64,000 nt of DNA. Source: Sambucus nigra. Lineage: Eukaryota; Streptophyta; Magnoliopsida; Dipsacales; Adoxaceae. Under the pieces are notes generated by a model. It did no database searches and was not told the origin of the DNA. It saw only the letters and a program-made list of their open reading frames with translations. Positions 12,301 to 23,109 of the stretch are shown piece by piece (the stretch's first letter is position 1; each line of letters starts with the position of its first letter). The stretch spans positions 631,040,585 to 631,104,584 of the forward strand of contig OX422210.1 in assembly GCA_949130495.1 (NCBI GenBank), given 5' to 3'. Position numbers and translations under genes: made by a program.

Positions 12301-13392
12301 AGCTTCTCGACCTCTTTCTCTACCATTTTGGCTTTCTCTAGAGCTGTTCGACGAGCCCTCTGTGTAATTGTCATGAAGGTTGAGTCCACATGTAATCGAT
12401 GATAAGCGATGATGGGATCAATCCCAGGTATCTCGTAGGGCTCCCATGCAAAAACGTCCAAATTACTCCAAAAGAGGGTAAATAGTTCTTTCTTTTCCCA
12501 TTCTGTTAGGGAGGTGACAATCAAAGACTTCTTTTTAGTCAAGATACTCCCAGCTGCGACTTCTTCCAAGTCTTCGACGACCCTCCCTGAGGGGAGGAGC
12601 CTGGTCTCTTCCACTCCTCGTCGCCCATACTTTAGTTGTTACTTGGAGGGCACCAACCCCTCCTAGGCTTCTTACTTTCCCTTTGATTCTTCCACCTTCT
12701 TCTCCTATTTGGGGCGTATGGCCATGATGAAGCACCTTCTTGTCATAGCTTGATCTCCATGAATCTCATCTACTCCTCGTTCGATTACACACTTCAACTT
12801 TTAATGATAGGTCGATGGGATGACCTTCATCGCATAGAACCACCCTTGCTGAGGATGGCTTGGTATGGTTATTCAATATCAACAACAAGAAACTCAATCA
12901 TTTTTTAGATGTTTCCTACCCTCACTAGAAGGAAGATCTTTCCCAAGGGGATGGTTATTTTTCCAGCCAACCCGACTAAAGGAACGGTGGCTTTCTTCAG
13001 GTCAGTTATGCTCAACTTCATCTTCCTGAACAATTCAAGGTACATTACATCAGATGAGCTGCCTTGGTCGACGGGCAACCTATCAACGTCCCAATTGGCT
13101 ATCCTGAGTGTAATGACCAGTGCATCATGATTTTGAGTTCTCACTCCCACCAAATCTTCATCCATGAAAATAATATGATTATTGTAATCGACGTCCAGAG
13201 GACGTCGACACTTCCCTCCTTGGGTCTTGGCTGGGCATTATCGCAGTAAGCTTCTTCACTTCCATTCGAGTTGCATTTCCTTGAATTTATTTGAGGTCTG
13301 ACTCACCATGTATTACTACGAACTCATGGCCGATGTCATCCTCGAGAAAATTATTGGGCCTCTGATCGCCAGTTCCAGCTACCTTTTCTACT
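9356..13392 (-). pseudogene. Pol of element A (protease, RT, RNase H, aRNase H, integrase), broken
   Basis: Blocks run in order on the minus strand. Protease has VDQGSSSDVMY where VDNGSSAD is usual (13165-12905). RT contains FDLKNVGATYQ and a YIDD active site (about 11901-11912). Remnant RNase H (FIPKENDPLYLYL, 11570-11373) is followed by an archaeal-type RNase H region (EASNNEADYAALISGL, LQVFDDSQLV; about 11000-10800). Integrase has GYWWPNMQKDV, then WGLDIVGP and ITNNGTQF, with the C-terminal end WNASNLKKLYF at 9356. The second RNase H is a hallmark of the Tat lineage. Numerous stops and shifts are present. In integrase the second catalytic Asp reads Asn and the Glu position reads Lys (GQAKAFN). 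Not functional. Confidence 0.8.
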
Positions 13393-13397
13393 TTCTT

Positions 13398-14816
13398 CTA
13401 CACAAACTCATTTAGGTGCTCGGCTTGGGTTAACTCCTGGAGGTGAGACTTTAACGCTTTACAGTGCTCGGTCTTGTGTCCTCCCTCCTTATGGAATGCA
13501 CACCTTAGTGTGTTATTTCTCTTGGAAGGGTCTCCTCCCATATTTTTCGACCATTTAATAAATAGATCATCCTTAATCTTTGCAAGAATATTGTAGATCA
13601 TCTCCTTGAAGACTGTGTTTACAGCCCAAAATTCCTTCGAGGCATCATTCTTATTTCCATTATTACCCTCGTTCTTATTCCCTTTCTTCTGCGGTTCATT
13701 CTTATTATCTCCTTTACAGACCTTTGCATGAACATTTTCCCCTGCATTAAGATGGGTCACATCCTCAACTTTTATGTATTTTTCAATACGAGCCATCAAA
13801 TCGTTGATAATTGTGGCCTCCTTCTTAGTTAAAGACTGGTGCATGAGACAAGAGCTATGCAAGACTATTTTCAAGGATGCTACGGTGACCTTCTCTGAGA
13901 CCTCGTTGAATACTTCCCAGTACCTCTTTGCCTAGTCTCTGGCGTTATCCTTAGGCCTTTTCTTCATGATCAATAAAGAATCCATCATCTTCGGATGGGA
14001 GATGCTTGTAATGAAGATAGTTGTGAATATCTCGAACAGAGACTTAAAGTTCCTGATGGATCTATAAAGTAGCTTCTCGAGCCACTTCTGGGCCACATCG
14101 TGCAAACTCGAGGGGAAGATTCGGCACATGAGTGCATCATTATGTCTCCATAGAGTCATGGTCTGCCTGTATTGCCTGACATAGTCGATAATATCAGTCT
14201 TGCCAATGTAAATCTTGAACCTGGGCATTGCGAACTTCTTCGGGGCTTCTTCTTCTATTGTCTTTAAAAAATAGGACTTTATCTGAGTTTTGAGAGCACG
14301 CCTGGATAGCTCTCTTATTGATCTGGCACTACGATGAGTTGGGTGTTGGTCCATCTCTCTCCAGACCAAACTGTGTATATCATCATTCCTCCGATCAGGA
14401 CTTCTATAATGGCGAGATGGTTTCAATCATTTAGAATGGTCATCATCATACTAGTGTCTCCCAGTTCTTTGTGACCCATGCCTTGGGCTCCTTCCTCGAC
14501 TGTGAGACTTGTTCGCCTGAGGGCTAGGAGTCCAGTTGTGGCATCGTCTCGTACTATGATGGAGCACCCTCTCCATCCTTTCCAGTCGCCTTTTGAGGCG
14601 AGCATTCTCAACTTCCTACTGCCGAGTGGCCTCCTCCTGCTCCTAGAGTCTAGCCTCGTAGGTGTCTATTATCTTAGAAATATGCTTGAACCTAGGTGTC
14701 CCCTGACTTTCTTCAGAGACTTTCCTCTCCTGGCGACTCTTTGGTTTGAATGAAAAATTTCAAACCTCACCCTTAGACAGATAGGCTGCTCTTGAATATC
14801 CCTGCTTAGGGGACAT
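13398..14816 (-). pseudogene. Gag of element A, broken
   Basis: It probably starts at the ATG complementary to 14814-14816 (MSPKQGYSRAAYL). A stop soon after and one near 14428 interrupt the arginine-rich N-terminal part. The Retrotrans_gag-like core (LHDVAQKWLEKL, then FKSLFEIFTTIF) is at about 14110-14020. The nucleocapsid-like tail CAFHKEGGHKTEHC (about 13500-13455) is the Cys-x-Phe-His...Gly-His...Cys variant typical of Tat gag. Inactivated by stops. Confidence 0.75.
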
Positions 14817-14880
14817 TGCTAATGTGATGAGATATAGCCGGTTCTTATTGGTGAAGGTTTTCTCAAGGAAAAACAATCGG

Positions 14881-14897
14881 TTCCCACAGACGGCACA
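14881..14897 (-). other. Element A primer-binding site
   Basis: The complement reads TGTGCCGTCTGTGGGAA, one base from element C's site TGGCGCCGTCTGTGGGAA once TGT/TGGC is aligned. It lies 3 nt from the LTR end, supports minus orientation and shows A and C are related. Confidence 0.7.
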
Positions 14898-14900
14898 AAT

Positions 14901-15320
14901 TGTAGTGATAAAAATCTCAACACAAGCAATTTATGAAGGAAAACAATCACCAAGAAGAAAGAAACAACAACAATCAAAATCACACGACATGAGAATATAC
15001 GTGGTTCGGCAAATTGCCTATGTCCATGGAGAGGTATACTATTCTATTAAGTAACTCTCGAGAAAGTTTTTTCACATGCCCCTATGCTCGGGCCAGGGGT
15101 ACAATTTATATTCAATTGAAAGAGAGAGAGAATGTTGGCAACTAACACGTTAGTCCACTATCCCCTGAATATCTCATCCAAGATTTTAGGGATGGACTTG
15201 GTTATATCTTTTTATTCTAACCGTCATTTAGAATCCATTATTTGGGCCGGGCACCTTTTATTCTCACTTGGGCTTTGGCCGGCTACTATTATGGGCATAG
15301 CCGACGAAAGGTTACCCACA
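14901..15320 (-). repeat. Element A 5' LTR
   Basis: This 420-bp repeat begins TGTAGTGATA on the plus strand and ends TACCCACA, partner of 4568-4988. It is followed by ATTAT, the imperfect target duplication. The roughly 10% divergence between the LTRs marks A as clearly older than D and C. Confidence 0.85.
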
Positions 15321-15325
15321 ATTAT

Positions 15326-16079
15326 TTATAATTAAAACCCAATTAAACCAACTGATTTGTCAAATTTTATCCTTTTATCCTAAACAAGCATGTAGGTGAT
15401 AAAAACAGATAAATAAAGGATGTAATCACACGACAAATAATGAAAAATCCTTTTTCAGGGAAAAACCTATTTTCTAGCACTTTCGAGAGTTTTACAAGAC
15501 TATCGACTTACAGACTACTTAATACACCCACAAGTATAATGCACGGTGCCTTCAAAACCTCTAAAGAAAATAGCTCAATCCAGAGTCCTCTACAAGTGGT
15601 GGTCCACCCAAGGTATCCATCGATCATCCTTCAGCCTTCTTCTTCACCTGTGATCACTTGGGTCACAAGGTCAGTCATAGAGAATCCTCTCCAAAAAGTG
15701 TATGCAAAGATACGAAACTAACTATGGTTTCAAAACAATTCACAAAAATATTTTGGGATGTAAAGTGTGAATCAAAGTGTTTTTGTAACAAAAAAGTGAA
15801 AACTTTTGCAATAAATATGGAGAAACTGTTTTGACAAAAGTCTTGCAAAATTTGGAGTTAAAACAAATATTTATAGACACTGCAAAAAATTCGAGGCAAC
15901 GGCTTGTTCAAACAAAAATAAGGATCATTTTAACAAGAATGGTAGTTCGTTTGAACGATACAGAGTTCGTTCTAATAAGAAGGCCATCTCGTTTGATCTG
16001 CTTCAAACGGCCTTCGAATGATGTAAAATTATACGCCCTCGTTAGATGCCCATTAGATGTAGAGATCAAACAATGCTTC
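15326..16079 (-). repeat. Element Z 5' LTR, piece 2 (between A and B)
   Basis: It matches 1155-1890 of the left Z LTR, for example GTAATCACACGACAAATAA and ACACCCACAAGTATAATG. It ends with GCTTC at 16075-16079, the left copy of element B's target duplication. Confidence 0.8.
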
Positions 16080-17417
16080 TGTAAGAGGGGATGGAGGCGT
16101 ACCCCCTTTGAGTATAGTAATAATAAGTTAATCAAGGGACAACTCTGACTAATTAAGACACACAATCACAAATCAATAGATATAAACTCAATTGGACTCA
16201 CAAAACTCTCGTGTATAGCTCAAGAAACAGTGATGAACTCAGAAATAACTCGTTTAGAGGGAGAGAGAGGTAAGCACCCTAGATACACCTTGGAAGGTAG
16301 CCGAACACACTAACCAGCCATCAAATATATCTAGTCAGGTATTAAAGATTCGTAATAAATGACAACAATGGTGGGTGAGTAAACTCTGGTTTGCAATAAC
16401 TTTTCTCTGATATCTTTTCTCTCTAGAAAATAACTTCTGAAAGAATATCCTTTCCTCATAAGTGGTTGAGGACCATAAATATCCCCCACACCACTCTTGA
16501 GGTTCCTCATCCTTTCACAGTTGTGAAAAGACACCCCTCATACTTTATGTCACAAACATTAAATTCCTGATGGACTAGTCAGCTCTACATCATAAACATT
16601 AAATGCCAAGACATGCCTTTTGCCTAACTACTATTCGTCAGGGGGCTGTCATCATAGAGGTGGCTCACCAACTGTCTGACAACTTACAATACTATGGTGG
16701 TTTACTCAAGTGAAGATTTGACATTGCTTAGTTGTTTAGTGACATCACCTAAAGTAGATGTGACATTAAGTAGAGGGTTATTTAGTTCATAACTAAACGC
16801 ACGATGGAACTCAAGACTGCTCAGTCTAAGGTTCCACAATCAAAGGTCTTTCGGTGTTTTACCAGGTGTATATAAGATGGTCAGGACAAGCCCCAACGAT
16901 ACCTCACTTCTCAATCTTCCAAACCAAGTCCCTCTGAAGTTCCCAAGACAAGGTCATTCGATAGAGCATGAAATCTCTCCCAGGCCCTGCCAAGCCTGGT
17001 CTCTCACGAGTATCATTTGACCTCACACTAAATGCCATTATAATCATTATATCATTACAATCGTTATAGATCATAGTCAGTATAAACAAACGATACAACG
17101 CAACTGAGTAAACAACAAAGCTAAAGGATGATCTCTCTCGGCCAGTTCCTTCGTTGGAAGATCTCAATTGAGTTATCGCACTGAGCTGCCTCCCTTGAGC
17201 TGCCACACTGAGCTTCCTCGCTTGAACTACCCCACTGAGCTTCCTGGCTTAAGCTGCCACACTGAGCTTCCTCGCTTGAGATGCCACGCTGAGCTACCTC
17301 GCATGAGCTGTCATGCTGAGTTGCCTCGCTTGAGGTGCCTCGCTTCCTTAATCCCAAACACTGTTGTTGATGGGGGGATTATCTCTAATCTTAAGATTAT
17401 CTTCAAGACCCCCTATA
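16080..17417 (-). repeat. Element B 3' LTR
   Basis: The plus-strand start TGTAAGAGGG matches the start of the right copy at 29639. The end reads CCCCCTATA where the right copy reads CCCCCTACG; both derive from a CCTACA-type terminus by single changes. A 27-bp repeat block lies at 17168-17345. The segment 16960-17100 is the intact equivalent of the site into which C inserted in the other LTR. Confidence 0.85.
17168..17345. repeat. 27-bp tandem repeats in element B LTR
   Basis: Six to seven degenerate units built on CACTGAGCTTCCTCGCTTGA followed by GCTGCCA are present. The right LTR has the equivalent block at about 42800-42965. In element orientation this lies near the 5' edge of U3, a position where plant LTRs often carry promoter-modulating repeats. 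Confidence 0.85.
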
Positions 17418-18515
17418 TTTGCCCCTTCGTGTAGAGATTTGTTGTGAGAGAAAGAAATGTCTGCATGAAAACTTCTCAATCCGATGAATCTTCTCTTTGT
17501 GAATTTTTTTTTGGCGTCTTTGTCATCGTTACAACTTCTGCCGTTATCACTTCCAAGAAAGAGTAAAATTCTCCCCGATGTACCTGAACCAAAATGCTGC
17601 AACTTTTTGGCGATTGGTGAAGAGGCATCGCCACTTTTTTCTATCACTGAGCATCAACCGTTCTATCTTTGTTTCTGTGGCTATTTGAAATTCTCCCGAG
17701 ACACCTGATGGCGCTTGTCAAATATCCGTTTGAACTCTTGGGAAGTGAAATTTTTTCGTCAGTGATGTTGTGGAGCACAGCTGTAGACAGTGAGTTTTTG
17801 CATTAGGACTACCCCTAGTGGTATGAAATCTCCCCCCTGGGCGTTCCTAGCATTGAGACTTGTGGAATTCTCCCTTGTAAACTTCTCCCAAGGAAATTCT
17901 CCCAATTTGGAGGTGTTACTTCATTTGGACTGTGATGTGCCATCATTGCCTCATGTTTGAAAAAGCATAAAAATTCTCCCGGATGTATCTGAGTCAAAAT
18001 TTAAACAACGTTTGGACTTGTGGCGAGGGGACACCGTAGCTTTTTGAACCTTTGGGACAACTTCTGTGTTTTGAGCGATTGGATATGTCTGACCAACAAT
18101 TATGGCGCTAATACTCAAACTTGCCTAGGAAGAAAGCCCTTTCTATTCCCTATGCGTCACTTCATTAATGAGGTGGTGTTGCCTTTTCAACTGCTAGGAC
18201 ACTTCCCGAAGTGCCACGTGTCCACTTGAAATGATTGTTGGCGGCTTTTCACGTGTGTTAGTGGGAAAACCCGAAAGACGAGTTTAAAGAATTCAAACGT
18301 CTATTTTCAAAAACACTGAGCCACTTTTGTCTTCGTCTTCTTGAAACTCCCAGCTTACTTAAGAGAGAGAAAGTCTACAAATCGCCATTGTTGCCAAGTT
18401 TTCCTCTGGTTTTCTTCCTTTCATCATCTCTTTCACCGCCACTTGTGGTCATGTTCCTCCATTTTCTTCCCTTTATCTTCTTCTTTAAGATTTTCTTCCT
18501 CCATCATCCACTGCC
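17418..18515. other. Leader of the antisense gene in element B
   Basis: It begins with the presumed polypurine tract (GAAGGGGCAAA on the minus strand) next to the LTR. There is no convincing ORF. Two CACGTG G-boxes lie at 18215-18220 and 18250-18255, the first in a GCCACGTGTC context. These are about 265-300 bp upstream of the first ATG of the antisense gene and may be promoter elements. A CTTCTTC-rich leader follows at about 18400-18500. Confidence 0.45.
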
Positions 18516-21500
18516 ATGGCATATTCCAGTGTTCCCAGCACACCCACCACCAGTACTCCACCTGCCACCACCCTAGATGCCACCTCCCTGGTGGCAGCAT
18601 GCCAAGAACTTCTCTTTTACCTTCGCTCACCAATCTTTGGTGAAGATGATGATTTTCAGGGTGCTCTGAGAATTTGCACCTTAAGTGCAAAGTACGACCC
18701 ATTACTATTGGGTGATGAAGATTAGGATGCTGTTTCCTGGGGTTATCTTCCCCCAGAAGGGACTATGAGGTTTTTCCTTAAGAGGGGAGATTTCGTATGG
18801 TCCCACATTGATTTTAAAGGGGGCTAGTGGTTCCCCATCTAAGTTTGCTGACTGGAACTCCTATATGCAAGCCAGCTACTTTGATGATCTCTCGAAGGTT
18901 AGGCTTCATCGGGCTGCTTAGTTTGGTGAGTTTACTCTTTCAAAGCACAACACTGACCTTCAAATATTGGTTTCCCATTGGAACCTCTCCACCCACTATT
19001 TCGTTGTCTCGTGGGGAGAGTTTACCATTACCCTTGAGGATATCTGTGAATTGTTAGGGCTGGAGCCCATTGAAACTTTGGCCTATAATGATGAGGCTCT
19101 GGATGCCGAGGAAACAAAAGCACGAGCGGACTTGGACAAGATTTGTTGAAGGTGAATCGGTTCATCCAACAAAGTAACCTTTACTCCACTCACTAATTAT
19201 TTCTACCGTACTAGCCCAACTGCTGAGTTTGGCCCAGGTAAAGGCACTTTTCTTAAACTACCTGCCTACATACTTGTGGTTCTTTCTCATTTCATCTTGC
19301 CCGGGAAACCCAATACCATCCTCGAAGGGACCTGATTAACCTATCAGTCCGTTTGACCAGGGGGTATAAGCTCCTCTGGCAGCCATGGCTTTGGGGTCCC
19401 TCTATACATGGCTAGACAGGACCCACATGGACATAGAAAGGTCCTTAGGCCGATACGAGTTGGCTAATTTTGACAATACAATAATTTTGGCCGATTTCCT
19501 CTATTTTCGTTTCCCCAAGATATCTGTCATCTGTGTGCCCCTTCGAGGGAGAAATCATCAAACCCCACCGCCTTTTCTGTTTCCACAAAAAACAAAGTAG
19601 GAAGGAACTGTTAGGGATTTTTGATAAGGCCAGCTGCTTCGTGGTGAGGCCCTACAATGAAGATCCCCTTGCCCACAGTTGAACCTGTCTCAGAGGATTT
19701 AATAAGGGAAGATCCATATTTTTCCATAGTTTTGGCATTGACTCCCAACTACTTGTCGTCTTATACTGACTAGGGATATTCATATGAGTATTACAATCCA
19801 AACTGTTACAGCCGCCAGTTTTGGTATGACCAAGGGGTTCCTCACCCAGTTTTTCAAAGTTCACATCCCAAAGCCTCCTTTTTTTGAAGCTTGTGCTTTT
19901 TACACTGCATCTTCTGCCTCTCAGATTTGTTCTGCCAAAAGTGGTCGTGTCACCATTCCTTCTCATTCTAGGATGGGGGATGTGACTAATGACTTCGCAC
20001 TAAAATATTGTCCCAGTCAAATAGCGAAAATTGATGAGTTTGTCCAAGTTCACCCATTTACCCCGTTGTTCAGAGCTTCCCTCCGTTGGAGTTGGGGTTG
20101 AAAGGGAATTCCATTTTGGGGATTGAGTTCCCCCTTATCAAGACACCGAAAGATCCTCCAACTGAGTTACCCCCATACTGCCCGGTAATCCCTGTTCCTG
20201 CGGCGAAGGCAAAGAAAGCTCCAATGCCTAAGCCCCCAACTGAAGGTGTCTCTAGAGAGGGTCCCTCGCAAGTTTCTCCCTAAAAACCACAAAAAATAGG
20301 GAAAGGAAAAAGTGGGGCTTCCTCTAAGCCCAAGTCCCAATGCAAATCCCATGCCCCCTAGATGCCTTTCCCATTGCTTCCATTCCTCCCAATACCGAGG
20401 TACCAGAGGAAATAAGGGAATCATCTAGAAAGGAGATTGAACAGCTGCAACAGATATTTTGACAATTGGCGCCATCAGTCCCTCCTCTCGAATCATTCCC
20501 CACCATTGTGGTGGACCCTACTGAGAGGACTTCATGATGAAAAAGTGGTTCTCAAGGTCCTTCTGCTGCAAGCACCTCTAGCAAGAGGAAGAAAACTTTG
20601 GGGACCAAGGTATCCAAAAGACAAGCCATTGTGGTGAAACCCACAACCATTACTAGGACACCTTGGGTTTCTCCTTCCATCTCTCATGAAGCCATTATAT
20701 CAATTGACGACAGTCCTGAGATTATAGCTGATGCCCCTGGTAGGACTTCCCCTCATTTCTCTCCTCCTGCTTCGCCTGTCGTTGTACTATCACACTCTTC
20801 CTCTTCTGATCATGAGGTAAGATTTCCCACACTTAGCCATTTATAGCTTAGTGAATTTTCTTTTGCATACTGACTCTTTTTCTTCTTTCTTGTCTTTTTT
20901 AGGAGATTGATGAAGGTAGGACTTCGCCTCCAGTAAGCCCCTTCGTGGGAGGAAACTTTCGTTCCTCTCAGACTGATGCATCTCCTCCCCATTCTCCCAT
21001 CATCAGGCTTAATTATTCTCGTCGTTTGAATTCAAGACGTACGAAGGAGGCTGCCAGGGGGTTGATTCCGTTGAGTATGTGGGAGTTTCCTCCTAGCCAG
21101 AGGAAACTCCCCCAGTTTTTTTTGAGTTGTCCCCCAGCCCGATATTCCTCTGCCTATCGTTTCAGCTCCAAAAAGTTCTCCTGAGGTAACACTTCTGAAA
21201 CTCTTTTAGATATTTCTTCTCTATCTTTTTCACTATGCTGAATTTTAACCTCTTGGTGTATCTCAGGTTGAAGTGGCTTCCTTCTTGGCTTCTTCATTGG
21301 CCAGCATGCTTCTCCCACCTCCATTGATAAGACCCATCGCAGCAGTTCCCCTTTTCAGTAAAATTACCGAGGTAAGTTAAATGTGAAGTGTGTCTCTTTT
21401 TTATATATTATTCCCCACCTCTAACACTTAGCTTTATTTTTTGCAGTTTATCCAAGTCTGATCCTGCCATCATCCTTCGGGACTCTACCATTTTCTAAGG

Positions 21501-22850
21501 CCACCTTTGACTCTTCTACCCATCCTGCTGCTTCTTCTGCCAACATCAATGTTGGTGCATCTATGGAAGGTCACACGACTTATTCAAACTCTACCCTAAT
21601 ATTATCCTTAGTTCCTTTTATTGGAGCAGAAGCTTAACCCCATATTGAGGTTTCTGTAGCTGAGGTTCCTCTAGCTGAGGGTGACGTGGAGGCTTCTGAG
21701 GAGATGAACCTTCCCTCAACAGTTCCCATCATTATAGCCTCCTTAGTGACTCCCGTTCTTACTCCAGCCATTGCTGAGGTATTTCGTTATTTTCTCTTCG
21801 TTTCTTGTTATTTGTCCTTTATTATTGACAATGTACAATCTAGAAGAATCTCATTTTCAAACATTCAAACTCCACCAGTAACGGTGACTTAACAATAAAA
21901 AACACTTGTTAAGATTTTTGTAAAATTCCACCAATAACGGTGACTTAACAATGACTTTTCATTAAACTCCACCAGTAACGATGACTTAGCATTGATAAAC
22001 ACTTGTTAAGATTTTTTGTACTTAACTCATTATTTTCTTCATCTGTACTCAGGTTGCTAGGGAGTCCCCTCGCGTTAAAGAGTAATCTCCAGCGATTCCT
22101 TCGCTTGTCGCCCCACCGAATCGGCAACCAGCTATATCTGAAGAAATGAGTCCTAACAACCAAGGTTCCACGACAGGTGCTCAGGCCGACAGTGAATCTG
22201 GTTGTGAGCTTCCCCTGCCAGCTCTAGCTCCTCATGAGTTTTGTCTCATGGTTCTTCATCACTCTCCCCAACTATCTGCCAGCCATCGATTGGTGATTGA
22301 ACAACTCGTAACTCATCATCCTGAGACTTTCACCATTGACTGTCTTCGTTCAAACATTCCCGTGATGAGCCATAGGCTTCAAGGGATGGTAATCATTATT
22401 GCTGATCTCGTCAGCACTCCTACTAAAAATGTTACCAGGACTCTCCTCTACCAATTTTTGGTTATCTAAAGGAGTTTGGTCGAGATGGCTTCCAATTTAG
22501 CTGGATGATTGCACATTTGAATACTTTAAAGAGCCAACAATTATAAAGTCAGAGGGAACTGCTGCAAAAACATATGGAGGCTCAACGAGCTGAGGAAGCT
22601 AGGCTGGACGAACTAGTACCCCTACTTGAAGTTGCCAACAAAGAGGTGGAGGATATCGAAGAAGCTTTTCGTCTCACGAAGTTGAAATGGAGAAACTCCT
22701 CATTGAACATTCTCAAGTTCAGACAAGGCTAGAAGGTTCTATCAACGCTCAACAAGAATGCCTCGCAGCTTCTTCGAGTCTGCCTGGAGATTTTTTATCT
22801 GCCCCAGACTTGTGGTTCCTCCTAGGCCGATGACCTCCCTCATACTTGTA
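18516..22850 (+). pseudogene. Antisense multi-exon gene of element B with plant mobile domain
   Basis: The first ATG is at 18516 in CTGCCATGGC context (MAYSSVPSTPTTSTPPATTL). Near 18970-19080 the translation HWNLSTHYFVVSWGEFTITL followed by EDICELLGLEPI is a clear plant mobile domain (PMD) signature; the domain runs on through about 20090. A proline/serine-rich region follows. It is cut by four plausible introns with GAG|GT donors and AG acceptors: 20817-20902, 21186-21266, 21372-21446 and 21779-22052. A fifth may run from 22389. The end is coiled-coil (MEAQRAEEARLDELVPLLEV near 22575). Several stops and shifts in the PMD part make this copy a pseudogene. It lies antisense to gag-pol, so an independent promoter would be needed. 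Confidence 0.65.
21867..22020. repeat. Minirepeats inside an intron of the antisense gene of element B
   Basis: Three copies of CTCCACCAGTAACGGTGACT-type sequence lie at about 21867, 21923 and 21963, and two copies of ACACTTGTTAAGATTTTT at about 21901 and 21997. All lie within the 274-bp intron candidate 21779-22052. The other three confident introns are 75-86 bp, so the repeats account for most of its extra length. Confidence 0.8.
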
Positions 22851-23109
22851 TAAATTTTTCTATTTTTTCTCTTTATGTAACTCCCTGGTAATAGTTCCCA
22901 TTTTTGTAATGCCTCCCAATTTATGAATGAAAGAGAATTTATATATTTTTCATGACACTTATTTGTGTTATAACTGCTTGCATAAAATACAAATGTTGCC
23001 ATCTTCCATCTCACTCTAGTTACAACAAAAGACGCCTTTCAAGAAAAAAAACAATGACTTGTATATTCATAACAAAATTAGATACATCAATGTTCTAAGG
23101 TTACTTGCT
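22851..23109. other. Spacer between antisense gene end and pol end in element B
   Basis: It has no gene. It holds the 3' ends of two converging units: the antisense gene from the left and pol (stop near 23110) from the right. An AT-rich stretch at 22850-22990 is the likely zone of both poly(A) sites. Confidence 0.45.

Larger units (their letters stand above)
4568..15320 (-). mobile_element. Element A: Tat-type Ty3/gypsy retrotransposon, degenerate
   Basis: It is bounded by LTRs 4568-4988 and 14901-15320, which differ at roughly 40 of 420 positions by eye. The target duplication is GTTAT/ATTAT. A primer site at 14881-14897 is adjacent to the right LTR, and a GGGGC-containing purine tract (minus strand) adjoins the left LTR. 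Order along the element (minus strand): 5' LTR, gag, protease, RT, RNase H, integrase (ending 9356), then a plus-strand antisense module (5397-8532), then 3' LTR. Every coding frame has stops and shifts. It is inserted in Z's right LTR; the intact equivalent site is in Z's left LTR. Confidence 0.85.

Noticed and set aside
22389..22438. 50-bp fifth intron in the B antisense gene
   Set aside because: Too short for a typical plant intron; a longer alternative to about 22471 is possible but not clear.
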